DNA from: Aldehydirespirator sp965116665
Lineage (GTDB): Bacteria; Actinomycetota; Acidimicrobiia; Acidimicrobiales; Aldehydirespiratoraceae
Length of the DNA stretch: 64,000 bases
Direction of reading: 5' to 3'
Assembly: GCA_965116665.1 (NCBI GenBank)
Contig: OZ220709.1
Location: 2,852,001-2,916,000, forward strand
The notes under the pieces were generated by a model. That model was not told the DNA's origin. It saw only the letters and a program-made list of their open reading frames with translations, and made no database searches. Positions 40,879 through 48,217 of the stretch are shown here, piece after piece (position 1 is the stretch's first letter; each line of letters begins with the position of its first letter). The translations under genes and the position numbers were made by a program.

Positions 40879-43461
40879 ATGTTCAAGCTGGCCCTGCGCA
40901 GCCTGATCGACAAGAAGCTGCGCTTCGCGCTGACCACCCTCGTGGTGGTCATCGGAGTGACGTTCGTGGTGGGCTCATTCACGCTCACCGACAGCCTGCG
41001 GTCCACGTTCGCGGGGCTCGCCGAGGACATCGCCAAGGGCGCCGACCTCACGGTGCGGGTGGACCAGGAATTCGGCGGTGACTTCGAGCGGGCCACCGTG
41101 CCCGAGGCGGTGGCCGAGCAGGTGGCCGGCATCGAGGGCGTGGACCTGGCCCGGCCCGAGTTGGCCGCCCTGAACGTCTACATCGTCGACGGGGACGGCG
41201 AGCCGATAAGGCCTCCGGGTCCGCCGGCGCTGGGCTTCAGCTTCAACCCGGGCTCGTTCTTCATCACCGAAGGCCGGCAGCCCGCCGGGTCCGGCGAGTT
41301 CGCGACCGACACCGTGACCGCGGCCAACAACGATCTGAGAATCGGCGAGACCTACCAGATCAACGGCCCGCTCGACGCCGAGCCGTTCGAGCTGGTCGGC
41401 TTGTTCAACTTCGGGTCCCCCGACTCGCACACCGGCCTGGGCCAGACGATGGCCGCCTTCGAGCTGGAGGAGGCCCAGCGCTTCTTGGGCATGGAGGACG
41501 GCTACCAGGCGGTCGGCGTCCTGGTGTCGGCCGGCGCCGACGTGTCCGAAGTGCAGGCCCGGCTGGAGGCCGAACTGGGCGACGACTACCGGGTGATCAC
41601 CCAGGAGGTCGACGCGGCCGAGCAGGAGGATGACTTCAACCAGGTCGTCGACATCTTCAACACCGTTCTGCTCGTGTTCGCGTTCATCGCGGTGTTCGTG
41701 TCGGCGTTCATCATCAACAACACCTTCCAGATCATCATCGGCCAGCGGGTGCGCGAGATCGGGTTGTGGCGGGCCATCGGCGCCACCCCGCGACAGGTGA
41801 GCCGGTCGGTGATCACCGAGTCGGCCATCGTGGGCGCCCTCAGCACCGTCATCGGGATCGGGCTCGGCCTGGCACTGGCTCTGGTGCTGCGCGCCATCCT
41901 GGACGTAGTCGGCTTCCCGCTCCCGCCGGGTCCGCTGACACTCCAGCCCCGCACCGTCGTTCTGGCCGCGGTCGTCGGCCTGGGAGTGACGATGATCTCG
42001 TCGATCGCGCCCGCCATGAGGGCCCGCAAGATCTCCCCGGTGGCCGCGTTGAGCCACGACTTCCAGCTGGGCGCCACCGGCCTGCGCCGCCGCCTGATCA
42101 CGGGCGGGGTGGTGCTCGCGACCGGCGTCGTCGCGCTGGCGGCCGGCATGACGGCCGGGCTGGACGCCACGCCGACATTCGTGCTGCTGGGAGCCGGCGC
42201 CGTGCTCGCCTTCGTGGGCATGAACATCGTGAGCCCGGTCTTCGCCCGGCCGGCAGCGTCGGCGCTGGGCCGTCCGGTCAGGGCGCTGTTCGGGATGCCG
42301 GGCCGGCTCGGCCGCGACAACGCGGCCCGGAACCCTCGGCGGACTGCGTCGACCGCAGGGGCGCTGCTGATCGGCCTCGCCCTGATGGGACTGGCCGCGG
42401 TGGTGGGCGAGTCGATCAAGAAGACCTTCAACGACATCCTCGAGAACGCGGTGGAGGCCGACTACTTCATCCAGTCGAGCGCCACCGGCTTCGGGCCCCC
42501 GCCCGGCTTCCCCGCCCGGGTGGCCGACGAGATCGAGGCGCTGGAAGAGATCGAAAGCGTCATGCGGATCCAGTGGGCGTTCAGCGGGCTCAGCGTCGAG
42601 GGCGAGCTGCGCGACATCGTTGCCGCCGACATAGCCCTGGCCGACGACCACTTCGACCCCCAGGTCAGCTCCGGGGACATGGCCGGCACCGATCCGCTGA
42701 CCTCGCTGGCCCTGCACAGCGACTCGGCCGAGAGCCTGGGCGTCGAGGTGGGCGATCCCGTCGAGGCCACCTTCCCCGACAACCAGACCGAGACCCTCAC
42801 CGTGGTGGCGATCTTCGAGGACGCCGCCATCTACGGCAACTGGCTGATCGACGGAGCCCTGTGGGACCGCCACTTCAACCGCAACGACCTCGCCTTCGCC
42901 AGCGCCCGGATCGCCGGCCTGCCCGACGCCGCCAGCGAGGCGGAGCAGGCGTCGCTGGTGCAACGAAGCCGGGCCGCCGTCGAGGGCGTGATCGACCGCT
43001 ACCCCACCGTCAAGGTCGAGAACCAGGCCGAGTTCCGCCAGACCCAGCAGTCCCAGCTCACCGCGATCATCAGGGTGATCCAGGTGCTCATCGGCCTGTC
43101 GTTCGTCATCGCGCTGATCGGCATCATCAACACGTTGAGCCTGTCGGTGTTCGAGCGCATTCACGAGATCGGCCTGCTGCGCTCGGTGGGCATGACCCGG
43201 CGCCAGTTGCGTCGCTCGATCTACTGGGAGGCGCTGATCGTGGCCGTCTTCGGTGGCCTGCTCGGCGTGGCCGTGGGCACGGTCTTCGGCGTGGCCACCG
43301 CGCTGGCGCTGCCGGAGTCGTTCGTCAAGGCGGTGGCCGTGCCGTGGCTGGACCTCCTGGTGTTCGTGGTCATCTCGGCGGTGGCGGGGCTGCTGGCCGC
43401 CATCCTCCCCGCGGTGCGGGCCGGTCGCATGAACATCCTCGACGCCATCGCCCACGAGTAG
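40879..43461 (+). CDS. FtsX-like ABC permease (860 aa), paralogue of the preceding gene
   Basis: 860 residues with the same plan: N-terminal span (IDKKLRFALTTLVVVIGVTF), large outside domain, FtsX core (LWRAIGATPRQVSRSVITES), second outside domain and closing FtsX core (GLLRSVGMTRRQLRRSIYWE). Clearly a tandem duplicate of its neighbour, diverged mostly in the outside domains. The pair may act as a heterodimer served by the single ATPase. ATG 40879 lies 24 bp after the previous stop. Confidence 0.87.
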   Translation: MFKLALRSLIDKKLRFALTTLVVVIGVTFVVGSFTLTDSLRSTFAGLAEDIAKGADLTVRVDQEFGGDFERATVPEAVAEQVAGIEGVDLARPELAALNVYIVDGDGEPIRPPGPPALGFSFNPGSFFITEGRQPAGSGEFATDTVTAANNDLRIGETYQINGPLDAEPFELVGLFNFGSPDSHTGLGQTMAAFELEEAQRFLGMEDGYQAVGVLVSAGADVSEVQARLEAELGDDYRVITQEVDAAEQEDDFNQVVDIFNTVLLVFAFIAVFVSAFIINNTFQIIIGQRVREIGLWRAIGATPRQVSRSVITESAIVGALSTVIGIGLGLALALVLRAILDVVGFPLPPGPLTLQPRTVVLAAVVGLGVTMISSIAPAMRARKISPVAALSHDFQLGATGLRRRLITGGVVLATGVVALAAGMTAGLDATPTFVLLGAGAVLAFVGMNIVSPVFARPAASALGRPVRALFGMPGRLGRDNAARNPRRTASTAGALLIGLALMGLAAVVGESIKKTFNDILENAVEADYFIQSSATGFGPPPGFPARVADEIEALEEIESVMRIQWAFSGLSVEGELRDIVAADIALADDHFDPQVSSGDMAGTDPLTSLALHSDSAESLGVEVGDPVEATFPDNQTETLTVVAIFEDAAIYGNWLIDGALWDRHFNRNDLAFASARIAGLPDAASEAEQASLVQRSRAAVEGVIDRYPTVKVENQAEFRQTQQSQLTAIIRVIQVLIGLSFVIALIGIINTLSLSVFERIHEIGLLRSVGMTRRQLRRSIYWEALIVAVFGGLLGVAVGTVFGVATALALPESFVKAVAVPWLDLLVFVVISAVAGLLAAILPAVRAGRMNILDAIAHE

Positions 43462-43493
43462 GCCCGGACACCGGTGCGCCCGCCACGAAGGGG

Positions 43494-44693
43494 CTAGGAG
43501 TACCGCTCGAACAGGGCGTCGAGCTGCTCGCAGATGTAGTCCATGTGCTCGGGGTCGAGGCCGTGGTGGATGGGCAGCGAGAGTGCCCGATCCATGATCC
43601 GGTCGCAGTTCGGCAGTCCGGAGGCCGGGGCCCGGTGCTCGATGGCCGCGAAGCCGGGCTGGCGCAGGATGTTGCCGGTCCACACCATCCGGGTCGACAC
43701 GCCCCGCTCCGCCAGGAACTCCTGGGCCTGGGTGCGGGTGAACGGGGCGTCGTGGGTGATCTCGAAGCAGAACCGCATCCAGGTGGTGTCGGTCTCGGGC
43801 GTCGTGCGCCCCGCTCTCACGCCCTCGCGGCCGGCCATGAAGTCGTCGAGGCGGCGCCAGTTGGCTCGCCGGCGGGCGTTGAACCCCTCCAGCTTGTCGA
43901 GCTGCACCAGCCCGTAGGCCGCTGAGAGCTCGTTGGGCTCGAAGTTGTAGCCGATCGAGTCGAACACGAACACGAGGTCATAAGGGGTGCCGTCGGCCAG
44001 GGCCGAGAACCGGTCCTGCCGGCCCTGGCGCGAGCCGAACAGGTAGGACTCGCTGCGCCGGCCCCAGCGGCGCAGCGACAGGGCCAGGTCGTGGGCCTCG
44101 GGATCGTCGATCCCGACCAGCCCGCCGGTGCCGCCCGCGGTCATGGCGTGGGAGCGGGCGAAGCTGGTGACGCCGATGTGGCTTCGTTCGCCGGTGCGCC
44201 GGCCCCGCTGGTAGCTGTCGAGCACATCGCAGGAATCCTCCACCACGGCCAGGCCACCGGCGTCGGCCACCGCCCGCAGCCGGTCCCAGTCGGGGCAGTT
44301 GCCGCACAGGTTGGGCGCCAGGATCGCCTTGGTGCGGGGTCCGATCATGGCCTCCACCGCGCCGGCGTCGATCTGGTACGTGTCGGCGGTGATGTCGGCG
44401 AACACCGGCACCAGCCCGGATTGCACCATGGGCGCGATGTCGGTGGAGAAGGTCAGCGGCGAGGTGATGATCTCGTCACCGGGCTCCAGGCCGAGCAGGT
44501 CGATCGCTATGCGCAGAGCCGAGGAGCCCGAGTTCACCATCAGCCCGAACCGCTTGGACAGCTTGGCCGCCACCCGAGCCTCCAGCGCCAGGGTCGCGTC
44601 GGCGATGTCGAGCGTCGGGTTGTCCCGCATCACCGCCACGACCGCCTCGATCTCCCGCTCGTCGTGCACAGCCCCCGCAGGCGGCAGTCTCAT
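43494..44693 (-). CDS. DegT/DnrJ/EryC1-family protein with His at the PLP-lysine position
   Basis: 399 residues with the fold-type I PLP architecture of sugar aminotransferases: NSGSSALRIAIDLLG, EDSCDVLDS. At the place of the Schiff-base Lys the sequence reads TSFARSHAMTAGGTGG, so His182 replaces Lys. The same change is known in ColD (GDP-4-keto-6-deoxymannose 3-dehydratase) and E1/RfbH (CDP-hexulose 3-dehydratase), where PLP assists dehydration rather than transamination. The EDSCD motif also resembles the EDNCD of that group. A sugar-nucleotide C3-dehydratase is therefore the best guess, but no other sugar-nucleotide genes are nearby. ATG 44693. Confidence 0.75.
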   Translation of the reverse strand: MRLPPAGAVHDEREIEAVVAVMRDNPTLDIADATLALEARVAAKLSKRFGLMVNSGSSALRIAIDLLGLEPGDEIITSPLTFSTDIAPMVQSGLVPVFADITADTYQIDAGAVEAMIGPRTKAILAPNLCGNCPDWDRLRAVADAGGLAVVEDSCDVLDSYQRGRRTGERSHIGVTSFARSHAMTAGGTGGLVGIDDPEAHDLALSLRRWGRRSESYLFGSRQGRQDRFSALADGTPYDLVFVFDSIGYNFEPNELSAAYGLVQLDKLEGFNARRRANWRRLDDFMAGREGVRAGRTTPETDTTWMRFCFEITHDAPFTRTQAQEFLAERGVSTRMVWTGNILRQPGFAAIEHRAPASGLPNCDRIMDRALSLPIHHGLDPEHMDYICEQLDALFERYS

Positions 44694-44764
44694 GATGCGC
44701 TTCCTCCTCTACCTTGGGTCCAAGATCCCCACCGACGCTAGTTGGACTGGGTACGGTGCTCGGA

Positions 44765-46282
44765 ATGGACGAATTCGAGGTAGGGCACCCCTGGACACCG
44801 ATCACCGATCTAGTCGAGGCCGACTACGCCGCGGCCAGCGAAGAATTGCCCGCGCTGGCTCGGACGTGGTCCCAAGTTCAGGAGACACTCGATCGTCTAC
44901 AAGTGGATGAGTTCAACGAGCGCCTGAAGCGCGAGTGGGCAATCGAAACGGGGATCATCGAGCGGCTGTACAGCCTGGACCGTGGTACGACTGAGGTCCT
45001 CATCAAGCACGGCATCGACGCATCCCTCATCGCGAGCGACGCAACAGACCAGCCTCCTGAGTTGGTCGCGGGAATCATCAGAGACCATGCCGAAGCCGTC
45101 GATTGGCTGTTCGACGCGGTCACCAACGAGCGTCCCTTGTCCACATCCTTCATGAAGCAGTTGCACCAGTTCATGACTCGCAAGCAGGTCCACGCGACCG
45201 GCATCGACATGTTCGGCAGGAAGCACGAGATCGAGCTGAGACACGGGGAATTCAAGGTCCGCCCGAACAATCCCGTGCGCCCAGACGGCAAGCTCCACGA
45301 GTACTGCCCCCCTGAACACGTAGATGCCGAGATGGATCGGCTAATCGAGATGCACCGAGAACACTCGACGGCAGGCACAGCGCCCGATGTCGGTGCGGCG
45401 TGGCTGCATCACCGGTTCGCACAGATTCATCCCTTCCAAGACGGCAACGGGAGAATTGCTAGGGCCATCGCGTCGCTCGTGCTCATTGGATCGGGGTGGT
45501 TCCCACTAGTTGTGACGCGAGACGACCGCGCCCGCTATATCGGCGCGCTCGAGGAAGCAGACCGCGGCGACCTCAGCTTGCTCATACGCCTAGTGGCCGA
45601 ACTCCAGCGAAAGTGGTTCGTCCGCGCCATCACGATCGCGGAAGACGTGCGGCGGGATTCGCTCCACCTAGAGCAGATGCTCGACGTCATTGGTGACATG
45701 TTCGGCGCGGCGGCGGCTCCAGCGCAGTCGGAATTGCGCCGCGCGGTTGATACAGCCGAGCAAGTGCGGGTCCAGTGCCGCGCACGTTGTAACGAGTTGA
45801 AGGAGCAACTGGAGCGCCGCCTCGGAGTCTCTAACGGAAGGCGCGTTTGGTGCGACTTTGGCGAGGATCAGGACACACGGCGACGAACATGGAACCGATA
45901 TCAGGTTGTCGAGACGGCCAACAGACTCGACTACTTCGCCAACACCCGAGTCCATCACGAATGGGTTCGCCTGGGGATCCAAACAGAGAACGGTCGATCC
46001 GAGATTCTGACCTCGTTCCATGGGATCGGAACGGAGTATCGGGGGCTTGTCGGCGTCTCGATGTGCTTCTACCGGCGACAGCAACCCGAGGAAACGGAGG
46101 ATGATCCCGAAGGCACGTCTCCCGTACCTCTTCAACAGCAGATCATTGAATTGCAGCCAGTCTCGGAGGAAGTCTTCCAGATCAACTACGAGGAACCGTT
46201 CGAGTCCGTGGAGCGACGGTTCCACGGGTGGCTAGAACGCGCCCTCGTCCTGGCTCTGGACCAGTGGCGGCGAGGCGAGTGA
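44765..46282 (+). CDS. Fic-family protein with long C-terminal extension
   Basis: 505 residues. Fic domain about 55-300 with the active-site loop IHPFQDGNGRIARA (HPFxDGNGR at 222-230), so the AMP-transfer chemistry looks intact. ETGIIERLYS (61-70) is the conserved helix of this subgroup. The C-terminal 190-200 residues contain a probable coiled coil (ELRRAVDTAEQVRVQCRARC) and an unrecognised domain rich in aromatics. Target protein unknown. Base composition is lower in GC than the neighbours, suggesting transfer. It faces a second Fic gene tail to tail. Confidence 0.88.
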   Translation: MDEFEVGHPWTPITDLVEADYAAASEELPALARTWSQVQETLDRLQVDEFNERLKREWAIETGIIERLYSLDRGTTEVLIKHGIDASLIASDATDQPPELVAGIIRDHAEAVDWLFDAVTNERPLSTSFMKQLHQFMTRKQVHATGIDMFGRKHEIELRHGEFKVRPNNPVRPDGKLHEYCPPEHVDAEMDRLIEMHREHSTAGTAPDVGAAWLHHRFAQIHPFQDGNGRIARAIASLVLIGSGWFPLVVTRDDRARYIGALEEADRGDLSLLIRLVAELQRKWFVRAITIAEDVRRDSLHLEQMLDVIGDMFGAAAAPAQSELRRAVDTAEQVRVQCRARCNELKEQLERRLGVSNGRRVWCDFGEDQDTRRRTWNRYQVVETANRLDYFANTRVHHEWVRLGIQTENGRSEILTSFHGIGTEYRGLVGVSMCFYRRQQPEETEDDPEGTSPVPLQQQIIELQPVSEEVFQINYEEPFESVERRFHGWLERALVLALDQWRRGE

Positions 46283-46300
46283 AGCGACGGCAACGGCCGA

Positions 46301-46328
46301 GGCGATAGTAGAGCAGACACTATTCGCC
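46301..46328. terminator. Hairpin between convergent Fic genes
   Basis: GGCGATAGT and ACTATTCGCC pair with one bulged base around a 9-nt loop, in the 138-bp gap between the two converging Fic genes. No T-run is present; a bidirectional terminator is possible but weakly supported. Confidence 0.3.
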
Positions 46329-46420
46329 GACAGGTCAGCGTTGCCCGTATCGGATGGCAACGGCTTCAGCCCCAGCCATCTCGTGTCGAACTCAGACTCT
46401 CCGCCACTTTTCAGACTCGG

Positions 46421-47557
46421 CTAGCTCGACCAGGTGTTGATGAGGTCGACGGCGGCGAACCAGTGTCGGTTCCGGCCGACGCCGGGGGAGTCGGCTTCCA
46501 CTGGCGCCAGCACGCCGCGATCGGTCAGCGCTCTCAGGGCGGTTCTGGCCGCGGGCCTGCTGACGCCGAGCAGGTCGGCTGCGTCTGGGGCGCACAGGAC
46601 GGGATGTCCGGCCAGCAGAGGAACTAGCGCTCGTGCTGCGCTGTCTGCTCGCAGTCCGTCGAGTCTGCGAGTCCACGTCTCGGTGATCTGTCGGGTCTGG
46701 GCCGCGAGGCTGCCAGTGGCGGCGGCCGCCTTCTCGGCCACTTCGGCGAACCAGCGAATCCACGGCCCGGGGTGTCCCTGTTCGAACTGCACCAGCCCGG
46801 AGAGGTATCCGCCTGGATCGCGGGCGATGGCGACGCTGACCGGCACCGTCGTGCGAAGTGTCAGGTCTGCTCGTCTCAGCGCCCGGTTCACCAGTATCCG
46901 GCCCAGCCGGCCGTTGCCGTCGGCGTAGGGGTGGATCGCTTCGAACTGGGCATGGAGGATCGCCGTGTGCGATACCGGGTCCAGGCCTGCCCCGCTGTCC
47001 GCGAACCTCAACAGGTCGTCCATCAGCTCGGGTATCTCGCCGGGCGGGGGCGGCACGTACGCCGCGTCCAGAGGGGAGCTGCCGCTGACCCATCCGACGC
47101 TGCGGCGGAACGATCCGATGAATTCAGCGCTCAGACCGCTGTTGCGCATCAGGTGGGTGTGCCAACGATGCAGCGTCGACACGCTGAGAGGCTGGTGCGC
47201 CTCCTCCAGTGCCATACGGATCACTTCGAGGTTGTCGGCCACCCAGCCGGCGGCACCGCCGGCGCCGGTGCGCTCCGCGATCAGCACGGACACCAGCGGT
47301 TCTCGCAATCCCTCGATCCCCGACGAAGCGATGCCTTCGTGGCGCAGTAGGAGCCTGGCCAATGCCTCCCACGTGTCCGGGAGCTGCGCATCCGATACCA
47401 GCAGCGCGGTCGCGGCCCGCTCGGTTGCGCGGGCCTCGGGCTCGGTGAGGGAGAAGTCACGTTCGCTGAGCTCTGCCGGTCTCCAAGTGTCGACCTGGCG
47501 CCCGTTCCACTCGGCGGTCACAGTAGTGCCCGCGCCACCCCCATCCTGCCAGCTCAT
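46421..47557 (-). CDS. Fic-family protein with inhibitory motif and C-terminal winged helix
   Basis: 378 residues. N-terminal inhibitory helix ASSGIEGLREP (SSGIEG 78-83, the S/T-xxx-E-G class) controls the active site. The Fic loop is AIHPYADGNGRLGR (HPYADGNGR 209-217). A C-terminal winged-helix domain follows, CAPDAADLLGVSRPAARTAL and ALTDRGVLAPVEADSPG. This is the common stand-alone bacterial Fic architecture; it may AMPylate a cytosolic protein and bind DNA. Starts near 17-bp direct repeats that may be its own operator. Confidence 0.9.
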   Translation of the reverse strand: MSWQDGGGAGTTVTAEWNGRQVDTWRPAELSERDFSLTEPEARATERAATALLVSDAQLPDTWEALARLLLRHEGIASSGIEGLREPLVSVLIAERTGAGGAAGWVADNLEVIRMALEEAHQPLSVSTLHRWHTHLMRNSGLSAEFIGSFRRSVGWVSGSSPLDAAYVPPPPGEIPELMDDLLRFADSGAGLDPVSHTAILHAQFEAIHPYADGNGRLGRILVNRALRRADLTLRTTVPVSVAIARDPGGYLSGLVQFEQGHPGPWIRWFAEVAEKAAAATGSLAAQTRQITETWTRRLDGLRADSAARALVPLLAGHPVLCAPDAADLLGVSRPAARTALRALTDRGVLAPVEADSPGVGRNRHWFAAVDLINTWSS

Positions 47558-47573
47558 ATGTAAAGGTTAGCGC

Positions 47574-47631
47574 TGTATCCTTCCCAAATGAACGCTATTT
47601 GGAAATGTTGTCGATGTATCTTTTCTAAATG
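47574..47631. repeat. Two 17-bp direct repeats before the Fic/winged-helix gene
   Basis: TGTATCCTTCCCAAATG (47574-47590) and TGTATCTTTTCTAAATG (47615-47631) match at 14 of 17 positions and are exactly 41 bp apart, about four DNA turns. Between them CCAAAT-N7-ATTTGG forms an inverted repeat. The set lies 17-74 bp before the gene's ATG in an AT-rich stretch and could be an operator for its winged-helix domain. On the minus strand each repeat ends in GATACA, a possible -10. Confidence 0.5.
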
Positions 47632-48217
47632 GTGTGCGATTAGAAGAGCCTTCGCGGATTTGTGGGGTGCGGGGTGGTCTGAGGGTCCCTGAGTAGGGGT
47701 CGAGGCCCTGCTGGGATCGGTGATTGACATGATCACGATCCAGGAGGGCCCCGATGGCTTCCGATGTTGTGGGGGTGCGGCTGCACCTGCGTCAGATCCG
47801 TGTGCTCGCGGTGGTTGTGGACACGCCGGGCGAGCTGGTTGTGGAGGTCGAGACATGAGCCCAACCGGTGCCAGCAACCCTTCATCCCACGTTTACGCGA
47901 AGGGCCAGAAGACCAGGAGGACTTCCAAGAAGGCCTCTCCCCGGCGGGCGTCATGTTTGTCGCGGGACTGTTCCGAGATACTCAGTGTCTCGGCCGGCCA
48001 CGGAGGGGCTGCTGCTCCGGACTGCGGGCCCGAGTCAGTCTCACCGGGCGACCTGGGTCGACGTGTGCCTCGCAGGGAGAACTACGCGTGAGCGCGAGGT
48101 GAGATCATCGGCAAGGGACGAAGCGGTGGTATCCGTCCGGGCTCAAGCTAAGCGACTCGCTCCACAAAGTCGGGCAGCCCGTGGTGCTTGGCAATGCACT
48201 CCCACTGCCATGCGCAG
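47632..48217. other. Non-coding region with possible mobile-element debris
   Basis: About 590 bp between the Fic gene and lhr. Apart from the small ORF at 47754 nothing here looks like a conserved gene. The rest (47860-48210) has frames interrupted by stops and no recognisable product. It may be insertion-sequence or other mobile-element debris; no terminal inverted repeats or target duplications were identified by eye. Confidence 0.35.
47754..47858 (+). pseudogene. Short ORF, possible N-terminal remnant of a transposase
   Basis: 34 codons, with a strong AGGAGG ribosome site 6 bp before ATG. The product MASDVVGVRLHLRQIRVLAV is followed by a DTPGELVVEVE stretch. It looks like the first beta strands of an ISL3-type transposase N-terminus, but this is only a resemblance. 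The frame then stops at TGA and reading continues incoherently, as expected of a broken gene. It could also be an unrelated small protein. Confidence 0.3.

Noticed and set aside
40975..43683. 902-codon open frame opposite the second FtsX-like permease
   Set aside because: The reverse frame of a well-supported membrane protein; its composition is His/Arg/Gly-rich with no domain.
47860..48217. Possible group II intron or retron-like RNA
   Set aside because: The stretch has intron-like purine-rich patches, but no domain V hairpin or reverse transcriptase was found.
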